The notes below the pieces were generated by a model. That model ran no database searches. It saw only the letters and a program-made list of their open reading frames with translations, and was not told the DNA's origin. The position numbers and the translations under genes are program-made. 64,000 bases of DNA from Flammeovirga pectinis (GTDB lineage Bacteria; Bacteroidota; Bacteroidia; Cytophagales; Flammeovirgaceae). Location of the stretch: contig NZ_CP034562.1 of assembly GCF_003970675.1 (NCBI RefSeq), positions 4,287,501 through 4,351,500 of the forward strand, given 5' to 3'. How positions within the stretch are numbered: position 1 is the stretch's first letter; every line of letters begins with the position of its first letter. Shown here in pieces: positions 9,414 to 17,985 of the stretch.

Positions 9414-9812
9414 ATGAAGAAAATAATACAATTTATTTTACTTATTAGTACGTTTTGGAGTATTACTTCTTGTAATCAGCACGATGTAAATAATGCCTCT
9501 TTTACAGAGATAAAAGACATGTATGCAAGTGTTACTAATTCAAATCAACAATCTCATTTACTGGAAGTTGTTGCAGATATACAGTATTTAGAAATGGGTT
9601 ATATAAAGGTAGATATCCATCCATTACAGTTATCTTCTATGGAAAATAAACAATGGAGAGCATCTTATATTTATGATAAATTTGAAGAAGGTACATTCCA
9701 TGCACAATATAGTATTCCTGAATATGCAAAAGGAGAATATCAAATAGTATTAAACCTCGTAGAAAAAGAAAATGGTAAAGCCATCAAGAAAATAGATACT
9801 TATATTGATTAA
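9414..9812 (+). CDS. Small lipoprotein, unknown function
   Basis: A 132-residue protein with a lipoprotein signal: MKKIIQFILLISTFWSITSC, lipid-modified Cys at residue 20. The mature domain looks like a single beta-sandwich (GTFHAQYSIPEYAKGEYQIVLNLVEKE has the alternating pattern). No family recognised. It is isolated, with long non-coding flanks on both sides. Confidence 0.7.
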   Translation: MKKIIQFILLISTFWSITSCNQHDVNNASFTEIKDMYASVTNSNQQSHLLEVVADIQYLEMGYIKVDIHPLQLSSMENKQWRASYIYDKFEEGTFHAQYSIPEYAKGEYQIVLNLVEKENGKAIKKIDTYID

Positions 9813-9998
9813 ATAGGTTCAACACACTAGAATCGTGTACCGTCATAAGAAACGATGTTACATACCATTAAATAGTTAACATACTTTTACTAAAAAAAGT
9901 GTCTGTTACATATTTATCAACGTATTAATACATATAGCTTTATTATTCATATAACCTATTTACCAGCTAATAGGTAATTCATTTAAAAATAAACTTAT

Positions 9999-10094
9999 AT
10001 GAAGAAGATTGTAAATATTATTGACGAGGTTATTAATCCGGTGACAATAGTGGCGTTTATGGCAGTACTTGTTATAATTGAAAGGTCGCTTTAA
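9999..10094 (+). CDS. 31-residue single-span membrane mini-protein
   Basis: A frame ATG to TAA encoding MKKIVNIIDEVINPVTIVAF followed by a hydrophobic tail ending ERSL. The pattern is a charged N-terminus, an amphipathic stretch and one membrane span. A hairpin with a T tract follows 18 bp after the stop, which supports a short dedicated transcript. Function unknown. Confidence 0.45.
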   Translation: MKKIVNIIDEVINPVTIVAFMAVLVIIERSL

Positions 10095-10112
10095 AATATA
10101 AAATATTCAAAC

Positions 10113-10143
10113 AGGAGGTAGATTAATTTCTATCTCCTTTTTT
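10113..10143 (+). terminator. Terminator after the 31-residue frame
   Basis: AGGAGGTAGA (10113-10122) pairs with TCTATCTCCT (10129-10138) with one G-T wobble, followed by TTTTT. Confidence 0.65.
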
Positions 10144-10263
10144 ATTGAAAAAATATTTATTAATCAACTAACATGCTTATTATTAGGAGATAAATTTATG
10201 TTTCTGTATATTCCGTAATACTTAAATAAGTACAACTAATTATTCAACTAAAAACTCACACCA

Positions 10264-10398
10264 ATGAGACAAGTGAAAAATCACACAAAGGATATAAGAA
10301 TGTCCTCTTCTTTAAATGAAGTAGAAGAAACAAAAGTAGAAGCTACTACTGAAACCAACACAGAAAAAAAGAAAAAAACTGAAAAGGCTAAAAAATAG
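10264..10398 (+). CDS. 44-residue highly charged mini-protein
   Basis: A frame from ATG at 10264 to TAG at 10398. The first half is mixed (MRQVKNHTKDIRMSSSLNEV). The second half is low-complexity Glu/Thr/Lys and ends in a lysine-rich tail (TEKKKKTEKAKK). Probably disordered. A 14-bp terminator stem follows closely. Small Lys/Glu tail proteins of this sort occur in Bacteroidetes but have no assigned role that I recall. Confidence 0.45.
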   Translation: MRQVKNHTKDIRMSSSLNEVEETKVEATTETNTEKKKKTEKAKK

Positions 10399-10416
10399 TC
10401 TTTGATGCAAAAAATT

Positions 10417-10466
10417 AAGAGGTCATTTCATAAAATTATTTTTATTGAAATGACCTCTTTGTTTTT
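10417..10466. terminator. Bidirectional terminator
   Basis: A perfect 14-bp stem (10417-10430 with 10446-10459). T-rich sequence on the plus side and an A run before it give termination in both directions, serving the 44-residue frame and the convergent hydrolase gene. Confidence 0.8.
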
Positions 10467-10486
10467 ATATCAATTATTAGATTTAT

Positions 10487-11410
10487 TTACTCTTCTTTCA
10501 ACACTTTAATTAAAGATTCAGGATCTTCCTCTTGTGGAAAATGACCTATATTTTCTAACTTAATAATCTCTGGGTTTTTCCAGTTTTCGATCCAATAATT
10601 TAATTCTTGTTCCCTAAAAGCTCTATCTTTCATACCCCAAATAATTACGGTCTGAATATTATCTATTTTTTCTTTTTGCTTCCATAAACTATCCAACCAA
10701 TCACTAGCTTCTATTATTTGTTTTGGGAAAGTGTAACACCCTTTTCTATCTTGAGGTGTTTCCATGTGTTTATAAAAATGTTTATGGATATTTTTAGGTA
10801 AGCTTTTTTTATCACCTAAAACTCCTTTAAGTACCACTTTTCCGAAGAAATTGAAGTTTTTGGTCATAAATTTACCAAAGCCTCCCCCCATAAATTTACT
10901 AAATTGTTGATAGTGTTCTTCATTCTCAACAGACCACATCCAAGAATTCATTATTACAATTTTCTTAATTTTTTCTGGGTGTTTTAAAGCATAAGATAAA
11001 CCGATAGGTCCGCCCCAATCATTAACAACTAAAGTAATATTTTTAAGGTCTAAACTTTCTAGTAAAGTATCTAAATTTTGAGCATGTTCATTAGGTAAAT
11101 AATCCCACTCATACGGTTTATCTGATAAACCAAAACCTATATGATCTGGCACAATACATCTATTTGTTTTAGACATTTGCTTTACAATATTTCTGAATTC
11201 AAAAGACCAACCAGGGTTACCGTGTACCATAACAATCGGGTCTCCTTCTCCTTCATCTAAATAATGCATATTTCCCATAGGTAATTCTATATAATTACTT
11301 TTAAAAGGGTATTCTTTTCTATCTAACCACTTCTTTGTATCTGATTGAGCTAAATTCATAGTATTGAAATTTAATATGAGTGAAATAATTAATAAAATAG
11401 TCTTTGTCAT
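10487..11410 (-). CDS. Exported haloalkane-dehalogenase-like alpha/beta hydrolase
   Basis: A 307-residue alpha/beta hydrolase. The nucleophile elbow reads VVNDWGGP, with Asp131 instead of Ser and Trp132 beside it. The oxyanion region is HGNPGWS (Asn65). Asp nucleophile, adjacent Trp and this Asn are the halide-binding set of haloalkane dehalogenases. The acid is likely Asp in GMKDRAF and the base His in IGHFPQEE. The first 22 residues look like a signal peptide ending NLAQS, so it acts outside the cytoplasm, which is uncommon for this family. It is the last gene of an AraC regulator, membrane protein, hydrolase set (gaps 51 and 22 bp). A related Asp-nucleophile epoxide hydrolase is the main alternative, but the Asn/Trp pair favours dehalogenase. 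Confidence 0.75.
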   Translation of the reverse strand: MTKTILLIISLILNFNTMNLAQSDTKKWLDRKEYPFKSNYIELPMGNMHYLDEGEGDPIVMVHGNPGWSFEFRNIVKQMSKTNRCIVPDHIGFGLSDKPYEWDYLPNEHAQNLDTLLESLDLKNITLVVNDWGGPIGLSYALKHPEKIKKIVIMNSWMWSVENEEHYQQFSKFMGGGFGKFMTKNFNFFGKVVLKGVLGDKKSLPKNIHKHFYKHMETPQDRKGCYTFPKQIIEASDWLDSLWKQKEKIDNIQTVIIWGMKDRAFREQELNYWIENWKNPEIIKLENIGHFPQEEDPESLIKVLKEE

Positions 11411-11432
11411 AATTTAGTTTAGAGAGGAGTTA

Positions 11433-11873
11433 TTAAATTTTTCTTGATAATTTTAATCCAGATTTAGCATTTAATACTATTAATCTAAGATTACAAAGTC
11501 CAAAAATAAACTCCGCTCCTTGAGCATATAAAAAGACAGAATCGATAGTTAAATAATGAGAACGATAGTATAAAAATATAGCTAATGAAATTAATATAAC
11601 GCCATTTATCGTAACGTAATTCATTCTTTTTACTTTCTTAAGTACAATTTTATTCTTAGAATTACCCGCAAGCTTTTTCCCTGTAATTGCCAACGATGGC
11701 ATAGCAATAATAAGTAATGGCAGGCATTTAACAACACCTTCTTTTACAATTTTAATTACTTCTAGATCATCATTAATTTCTGCCCATAATGAAACAGAAA
11801 AAAATGAACTTATAGTAAGTACAGCTATAATTGTTGCTAAAATATGAATCTTTAAGATATTTTTCCTTGTCAT
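11433..11873 (-). CDS. Four-span integral membrane protein, unknown
   Basis: A 146-residue protein with four hydrophobic segments at about residues 8-30, 48-64, 85-103 and 114-133 and basic loops (KNKIVLKKVKR). No catalytic motif or known family recognised. It lies between the AraC-type regulator and the dehalogenase-like hydrolase on the same strand with short gaps, so the three are probably co-transcribed. Confidence 0.7.
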   Translation of the reverse strand: MTRKNILKIHILATIIAVLTISSFFSVSLWAEINDDLEVIKIVKEGVVKCLPLLIIAMPSLAITGKKLAGNSKNKIVLKKVKRMNYVTINGVILISLAIFLYYRSHYLTIDSVFLYAQGAEFIFGLCNLRLIVLNAKSGLKLSRKI

Positions 11874-11924
11874 GAGATTGAGTTTATGTTATTGATAATC
11901 ACAAACTTCGGAAAAGTATCTATT

Positions 11925-12734
11925 TTAAAATTGTAAGAATCGGAAATCAGCTATCTTTTTCTGAATTTCTTTAGGAGAATAACCAGTTATAGATTTTACT
12001 GAGTTTGTAAAATGTGCCTGATCAGAATAATTTTGTGCATAAGTTATTGTTGTTAAAGACTCCTCTTTATTTCCCATTTGGTGTACAGACTGTTGCAATT
12101 TTAATAGGTTAACATACTCCTTTGGAGAACAACCTACATTCTTATAAAAGTGATTTCTAAGCGTTCTTTCAGATACACCAATTTTTAAAGCTACTTTTGA
12201 AATTTCAATATTTCCTTTATGTTTTTCTATAAGTTCAATTGCATTGATTATTGTACTCAAATCTTTATCTAATAAGGTTTCTAAAAAGATATTTTCCACT
12301 TCATCAAACATCTCATTGGGAGAGTTACACTTATCAATTTTATCTTTAAAGGATATAGCAGTTTCTTTAAATAAATCTTTCGTATTTATAAGCCATGGAA
12401 GGTTAGATATGTTTTCATCAGTTAAGAAAGCCAATGCATAAGGTCTAACATGAGCTCCTATCATTTTCACTCTCTCGGTAAGTGGTTTAACTGATATTTT
12501 GTTCACAGAAATTTTAGAAATAACCATATCTTTCTCAATAGATTTATCTAAAGAATTATTGGTTACTAAAACCCGATTTTCAAAAAAATAGCCAAAGGTT
12601 ATCCGAGGAAATGGTAAGATATACTCCTCTTTAAATGCCAATTCTTTTACAGGAATATCTACATAAAAGTAATAATCAACTATACTCTGGAGAACAGTAT
12701 CTGTTGGTTTATGAATAATAAAAGAATTTTTCAA
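11925..12734 (-). CDS. AraC-family transcriptional regulator
   Basis: A 269-residue protein. The C-terminal third holds two helix-turn-helix units (ISKVALKIGVSERTLRNHFY and the QNYSDQAHFTNSVKSITGYSP signature). The N-terminal part resembles the DUF6597-type sensing domain of Bacteroidetes AraC proteins (VDYYFYVDIP, LPFPRITFGYFF). It heads the membrane-protein and dehalogenase-like genes and likely controls them. The effector is unknown. Confidence 0.88.
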   Translation of the reverse strand: MKNSFIIHKPTDTVLQSIVDYYFYVDIPVKELAFKEEYILPFPRITFGYFFENRVLVTNNSLDKSIEKDMVISKISVNKISVKPLTERVKMIGAHVRPYALAFLTDENISNLPWLINTKDLFKETAISFKDKIDKCNSPNEMFDEVENIFLETLLDKDLSTIINAIELIEKHKGNIEISKVALKIGVSERTLRNHFYKNVGCSPKEYVNLLKLQQSVHQMGNKEESLTTITYAQNYSDQAHFTNSVKSITGYSPKEIQKKIADFRFLQF

Positions 12735-12857
12735 ATGTGTTAATGGGTTATGCTAAACCAATAATGGTTTTATTAAATAGATTCTACTGATGAATGTAGA
12801 ACTAAGATAAAATAATAATCTTAACTAATCAAGAAGTTAAATATGTGATAGTCTTAT

Positions 12858-13949
12858 TTAAAATGCTTCTCCAAAGCCTATATACACTCCCGTTTCTCCT
12901 CGGTTATTTACCCCCAAGTCTAAACGTATATTTGATTTATCTTTCTTATTAAGGTTAAATCGTAAGCCTGCTCCTCCTGCTACAAGTACATTAGAATAAG
13001 TAGATAAATCGTTAACATCATTGGCTATAACAGATCCCGAAGCAAAAACCACTGTACCTAAACGCCAAAATAAGTCGGTTCTATACTCTGTTTGTACTTG
13101 TAATGCATGGTTATCTCTGTATTGCCCCGATATATATCCTCTACCTATTTGTCGCCCTCCTACCATGGCTAATTTTTGTATTGGAGGGTCTCCTATTGTA
13201 AAGTTTGTTTTTACTTGAAACGCAAGAATATTGTAATCAGCAGCTAAGGGAATGTAGCGTCTATAATCTACTACTACAGACATAAAATTATAATCACTAC
13301 CATATTTATTGGAATATGACATGATAGAAGATTCAAAGTAATGTTTTTTTGTAGGTGTTACTCTACTGTCTCTTTCATCATTTACATATAAACCACCAAA
13401 ACCAACTAGTTGATAAGGTGTAAAACCGTTAGGAGTAGTTCCTTCAATTGGTTCTCCTGTTACAGTAAACTCATCATTTTTTTCGTACGTTGCTTGTAAA
13501 CCTAAATAGTTATTGTTACCCAAATTATACAATGCTTTCTGAAAAATATAAGTAGATTTAAAATTTATATTATTCTGTAACGTGTTATTTCCACTATTAC
13601 CTATTCCATAGAAATAGTCATAAATATAATCTCTTGAAATAGCACCTTCTAAATAAAATTTATTGTTACGGGTATAGATATTATACCTCATATCACCATA
13701 AAATTCGCCATCTAAATTAAAAGCTAACCATAGATGAGCATAAGAAGATCGTAACTGTTCGTCTGTTTTATCTACTTTAAACTGATATACTCCAGCTACG
13801 CCTAGAATACTTCCGTTTTCTGGAGAATGTGTAAATGTTGGTGTAGGAATAAAGTTATTACGATAGCAATACGTAGAATCGCTCTGCCCTATTGCATGTT
13901 CAGAAAAAAACAAGGCAACAAAAAGCAGTATTAAATAATATTTTATCAA
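12858..13949 (-). CDS. Omp85/BamA-TamA-type outer-membrane barrel protein
   Basis: A 363-residue exported protein: signal peptide to HAIGQS, then a beta-barrel pattern. Surface-antigen (D15-like) features are GVAGVYQFKVDKTDEQLRSS near the start, GGRQIGRGYISGQYRDN with the RGY motif of the barrel lid, and a C-terminal strand ETGVYIGFGEAF ending in Phe. No POTRA domains are present, so it is a short single-barrel member and not BamA itself. It ends just before the rep gene and shares its strand; a 41-bp gap separates them. Confidence 0.8.
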   Translation of the reverse strand: MIKYYLILLFVALFFSEHAIGQSDSTYCYRNNFIPTPTFTHSPENGSILGVAGVYQFKVDKTDEQLRSSYAHLWLAFNLDGEFYGDMRYNIYTRNNKFYLEGAISRDYIYDYFYGIGNSGNNTLQNNINFKSTYIFQKALYNLGNNNYLGLQATYEKNDEFTVTGEPIEGTTPNGFTPYQLVGFGGLYVNDERDSRVTPTKKHYFESSIMSYSNKYGSDYNFMSVVVDYRRYIPLAADYNILAFQVKTNFTIGDPPIQKLAMVGGRQIGRGYISGQYRDNHALQVQTEYRTDLFWRLGTVVFASGSVIANDVNDLSTYSNVLVAGGAGLRFNLNKKDKSNIRLDLGVNNRGETGVYIGFGEAF

Positions 13950-13990
13950 TGAATCTTAAGTCTATTTAATTTAATGTCGCGGATAGAAAA

Positions 13991-15154
13991 TTAGTCATTT
14001 TCTTCAATCCATTTTTTTAAAGTATGCTTATTTGGGAAAGATTGACCATCTCTTACGGCCATTTTAAGATTATTCATCTCTATCCAAATTTTTAATTTAG
14101 GGTTCAATTTATACTTTTTTACAGCTAGTTGAATGGTATTTTTAGTTAAACCAAGTTCAGAAAGGCGTAATTCTATTTTTTTAACTTTAGAATCAAAGTC
14201 ATTGGCTGTATTTTCAGTGTCAGGAGTAGGTTTGTTATTAAATAAATCTTGCTGCCCAATTGTAGATGTCACTACCTCAGCTTCTTCAATATCATCTAAG
14301 ATACTTTCTTTCTGCTGATTTAATAATTCTTTGATCGTTGCCTGAATAATTACATCAGATAAATTCATGGCACGCATAGAAGCCACTTTGGCTGCATTTT
14401 CTGGTGTTAAACCGTCTGCATTAGTCACTTCTAGGTCAGTACGTTTAGGGAGTACTTTCTTTTTATGAAAATAGAAAATAATGTGGGTGTACTTACGCCC
14501 TCTTTCTCTAATGGGTTCATAAGACAAGTGAATATCAGTTGTTTTATCTATTCCTTTAACGGCTGGTTCTAGCACAGAATTTTTAAATGTATTAAAAACA
14601 TTGTAAGACTTCTTTGTACTAACCCCTAAAACGCTCTTCAGTTCGTTCAATTCAACTTTACGTCTTTCATACTTACCAACACCTCCAGTAATGAAATCAT
14701 ACAAGCGTACAGCGTGTGGTGACCTCATATCTTTTAGGTTACTATACAAGTATTGCGTATAGTTAGATGACGGCCCTAAATATTGTTTAAATGTTCTGTT
14801 GAATTTAAATGATACTCTTGTTTTGTTGATTTCAATTGTATCAAATAACGTGATGTATTTTCTATTAAAATCTTTAGAATCATAATCATTATCTGTAATT
14901 CCACTACCATCTTTAATTTTAGAAGAAGATAATTCATCACATGCCTGATCAATGTTCTTGATATCTTTTCCACCTGGATTTCTACCTAAAAAGTCTGCAA
15001 CACGAAACTCCAAAACTTTATCCTCTTCTTGCTCTTTGTGTGTAAAGGCAAATAGCAAAAGCTTTTGAGCTGTTAAACTTAATGTTGTTTTTTGGTGAGC
15101 GCGTACTAAGTTATTATGACGCTTCACCCATACTTTAGTTAAAATATTGTCCAT
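13991..15154 (-). CDS. rep: Replication initiator protein, Rep_3 (RepB) family
   Basis: A 387-residue initiator with the paired winged-helix layout of Rep_3 proteins. WH1 begins VWVKRHNNLVRAHQKTTLSL; WH2 includes SPHAVRLYDFITGG, VELNELKSVLGVS and FNTFKNSVLEPAVKGI, then the IRERGRKYTHIIFYF strand pair. The C-terminal 140 residues are lower-complexity with a helical tail. Such proteins bind iterons and open the origin of plasmids and chromids. Its start faces 1.7 kb of iteron DNA and parAB on the other side, the standard replicon layout. Two iteron-like sites lie right upstream of its ATG, so autoregulation is likely. Confidence 0.9.
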   Translation of the reverse strand: MDNILTKVWVKRHNNLVRAHQKTTLSLTAQKLLLFAFTHKEQEEDKVLEFRVADFLGRNPGGKDIKNIDQACDELSSSKIKDGSGITDNDYDSKDFNRKYITLFDTIEINKTRVSFKFNRTFKQYLGPSSNYTQYLYSNLKDMRSPHAVRLYDFITGGVGKYERRKVELNELKSVLGVSTKKSYNVFNTFKNSVLEPAVKGIDKTTDIHLSYEPIRERGRKYTHIIFYFHKKKVLPKRTDLEVTNADGLTPENAAKVASMRAMNLSDVIIQATIKELLNQQKESILDDIEEAEVVTSTIGQQDLFNNKPTPDTENTANDFDSKVKKIELRLSELGLTKNTIQLAVKKYKLNPKLKIWIEMNNLKMAVRDGQSFPNKHTLKKWIEEND

Positions 15155-15171
15155 AAGGCTAATATCAAGAT

Positions 15172-15214
15172 CTACTACTAGTAGAAATAATTAGTTACTA
15201 GTAGTTAGACCATA
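15172..15214 (-). promoter_or_regulatory. Iteron-like sites in the rep promoter region
   Basis: CTACTAGTAG (15175-15184) and TTACTAGTAG (15196-15205), then TAGACC (15206-15211), form two iteron units in inverted orientation, about 20-60 bp before the rep ATG. The position suggests that Rep represses its own gene here, as known for Rep_3 systems. Function is inferred. Confidence 0.6.
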
Positions 15215-15743
15215 TATTTTCAATTTAATACTCTTTTTATTACTGTAATTAACTCAATGAGTTATAATTACGGGTATAAGTCCACACATATATACGGACT
15301 TGCTTTAGTATTTACAAGAAAATCAATGTAAAATATTGGACTTCAACTTGTATTTACGTTTTATTATGGTCTACTCACTAGCATTAAGAATGTAAATTCC
15401 TTGTATTTATAATTTAAAGGCATCAAAAACTGTGATAATTAGAAAAATTGAAGCAAAAGTTTTAAAGGCAAGTAGTTTACACAACAAAATGGTCATTAAA
15501 GCTTCTTTTTATTGAAATAATATGGTCTAAACACTAGTATTAGCAATATATATCTTGAAAATACTCTAATCATTATTAATTTTTATGGTTAAACTACTAG
15601 TATTAAGAATAAGTACTTGTATTAATAACTATGATTTTGATTCGAGTAATGTACATTATCGTGTTAAACCATTCCAGGTACTCTATATTTAATATCAAAA
15701 GTTAATTTAATCTACTACTATTTAACCAACATTTCTTCAATAT

Positions 15744-15960
15744 GGTCTATTCACTATACTTTTGAGTAAACTCCTATAGTTAAATGCAACCTACTCGTAT
15801 AAAAAGGTCTAAGTACTAGTAGTAATAGAGTAGAATACTTGTATTAATATGGTCTAAATACTATGCTTATTAGTTGTAAAACACAGTATTACAGATAGTT
15901 ACAAACACTATAAATAATAAGTATATATAAATACTATATAAGCAGTATATCTATTTTACT
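15744..15960. repeat. Origin module, copy 1
   Basis: A 217-bp module holding six tandem iteron half-units and an A+T-rich tail. It aligns without gaps to 16226-16442 at a constant offset of 482 bp, with about 24 differences by hand count. Confidence 0.85.
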
Positions 15961-16225
15961 ATTAATTCCTTTTCTTTATTCTTAAATATTCTACTTAAGA
16001 TATGGTCTAAACACTAGTATTAAGAGTAAACTCCTATACTTTAGTCATTTTCAATAGATATAAAGAAGATATTTTTAAGTTTTACATGTAAACTCCTTGT
16101 ATTAATGTGGTCTAACTACTAGTATATAGACTTTATATAACTGAAAATCAGTGATTAACATTAATATGATCAAATTTATTTTTTATGAAAAATGGTAACT
16201 TTATAATTTAAATCGTATTAAGTAC

Positions 16226-16442
16226 GGTCTATTTACTATACTTTTGAGTAAACTCCTATAGTTAAATGCAACCTACTTGTATAAAAAGGTCTATGTACTA
16301 GTAACAATGAAGTTGAGTACTTGTATTAATATGGTCTAATCACTATACTTAACAGCTGTAATTAGCAGTTTAACAGATAGTTACAAGCACCATAAATAAT
16401 AAGTATATATAAATACTATATAAGCAGTGTATCTATTTTACT
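16226..16442. repeat. Origin module, copy 2
   Basis: Second copy of the 217-bp module. GGTCTA spacing of 62 and 45 bp is identical to copy 1 even where the bases differ, so spacing seems to be under selection. Confidence 0.85.
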
Positions 16443-16992
16443 TTAAAATTTTTTGATTTTAATGCATTACCTTAATCAATATATGGTCTATCTACTATCT
16501 TTAAGAGTAAACTACTAGTAGTTAATCAAAATAGAACCTATTATTAAAATTATAGGAGTAGACTACTGGTATTTTATGGTCTATTTACTATGATTTACCT
16601 TATAGTATCAATAACTAAAATTATTGGAGGATAGTTTTTAATATTGATTTGGATTTTTTAAAATTTTATTGATACTATAAATATGGTCTATCCACTATAC
16701 TTTGAGTAAAGTACTTGTATTAGTCTAAATTAATTCATGTTTCTATATTAATTAGGCAATCTACTTGCATTATTAATTATATACGGTCAATCTACTATGG
16801 TTTAACTCTTCTTATAGATTTATTGATTTTACTACTTAGTACATTTTTTGTATGATTGAGGTCATTAAAAGGTAAAAAATTAACTATGATTGTGTATTTA
16901 ATAGCTAAATAGTGAAAATAAGAACTATATTATTTTGTGTTTTTGAAATATTATCTTTTCTTTGTTATTAAATAAATACATAGAATTATAAC

Positions 16993-17985
16993 ATGACACA
17001 AAAAGACATACTCGATTTTTTAAGAGAAAATGAAATGTTGAAAGTTTCTGTAGTTGAAAAAAAAGCAGGAATACCGACAAGATCTCTTTATAAAGCACTA
17101 AATGGTGAGCAAAATTTAAAACCAGAGTACATTGAAAAGTTAATACAAGTACTTACCCCACTAGGGTTAAAATTAAAAGATAAGTTTAAAGTTATCTCTA
17201 TTATTAATAACAAGGGTGGAGTTGCAAAAACTACAACTGCATGTAACCTTGGTGCCGGATTATCTAGATTAGGTAAAAAAGTACTTTTAATAGATGCTGA
17301 TCCTCAAGGTAATTTAACACAACACTTAGGGTATAAAGATGCACAATTTTTTGAAGGCAAGGAGTTGTCCGATATTATTGAAGGTAAATGCGATGTGAAT
17401 GATTCAATTTTACAATATCAGGAGAACTTACATATTATACCTTCTACTACCAATCTTGATTTTACAAATAAAACATTAAATAGAAATTCTGGACCATCGT
17501 CTTATAAATTAGTAAGAAGAAATGTAATTGATAAGTTAGAGAATGAATATGATTATATCTTTTTCGATTTATCACCTTCTTTTGCGTTAATTTCTAACGA
17601 TGCCTGTTTAATTGCTTCTAATAGAGCATTAATACCAGTAGATGCTTCTGAATTTGCTTTTAGAGGAATTAATAATGTTTTAAGTCATATTAATGATTAT
17701 AAAGAAGAAAATCCTAATTTAGAAGTATTGGGTTTCTTATTTACTAAAACAGGTAGAACTAAAGACATGAATAAGTATAAAGAAGCTTTACGTTCTACTA
17801 ATTATAGAGTTTTTGATACAGAAATAGCTGTACGTGATATGGCTTATAATAAAGGTCCATTATTTGGCAAAGACATTTTTACTCTTTTTGAAGATGAATC
17901 TTTAAAGAAACAAGAGAAAGATGGTATTAAAAAGGCAATGGATGAGCATGTTAGTTTGGCAAAAGAAATTATAGAGTATGTCTAA
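16993..17985 (+). CDS. parA: ParA partition ATPase with N-terminal helix-turn-helix
   Basis: A 330-residue protein. Residues 1-60 form a helix-turn-helix domain (KAGIPTRSLYKALNGEQNLK), then a MinD/ParA ATPase with the deviant Walker A NNKGGVAKTTT (Lys74 on), DADPQGNLTQHLG and FFDLSPSFALISNDA. The extra DNA-binding domain is the type Ia arrangement, in which ParA both segregates DNA and represses parAB. It starts at the end of the iteron region and overlaps parB by 8 bp. It serves to segregate the replicon carrying the neighbouring origin. Confidence 0.93.
   Translation: MTQKDILDFLRENEMLKVSVVEKKAGIPTRSLYKALNGEQNLKPEYIEKLIQVLTPLGLKLKDKFKVISIINNKGGVAKTTTACNLGAGLSRLGKKVLLIDADPQGNLTQHLGYKDAQFFEGKELSDIIEGKCDVNDSILQYQENLHIIPSTTNLDFTNKTLNRNSGPSSYKLVRRNVIDKLENEYDYIFFDLSPSFALISNDACLIASNRALIPVDASEFAFRGINNVLSHINDYKEENPNLEVLGFLFTKTGRTKDMNKYKEALRSTNYRVFDTEIAVRDMAYNKGPLFGKDIFTLFEDESLKKQEKDGIKKAMDEHVSLAKEIIEYV

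Larger units (their letters stand above)
15172..16830. other. Iteron-rich replication origin of a secondary replicon
   Basis: About 1.7 kb without genes between the rep and parAB starts. It carries about 14 copies of GGTCTA plus variants, each followed by a TAnACTAGTATTA-like block and usually by a partner block of the form AGTAAACTCCTTGTATTA. Copies start at 15368, 15524, 15744, 15806, 15851, 16004, 16109, 16226, 16288, 16333, 16485, 16578 and 16685, plus an inverted copy near 15206 and variants at 15587 and 16785. Within arrays, half-units repeat at about 20-23 bp, two helical turns. A+T-rich stretches built of TATATAA/ATACTATATAA at about 15919-15942 and 16401-16424 are candidate unwinding elements. 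The layout is that of an iteron origin; origin activity is inferred. Confidence 0.8.

Noticed and set aside
15172-16830. CRISPR-like direct repeats
   Set aside because: Units are 20-23 bp, imperfect, back to back with no unique spacers of fixed length and no cas genes; the rep/par context explains them as iterons.
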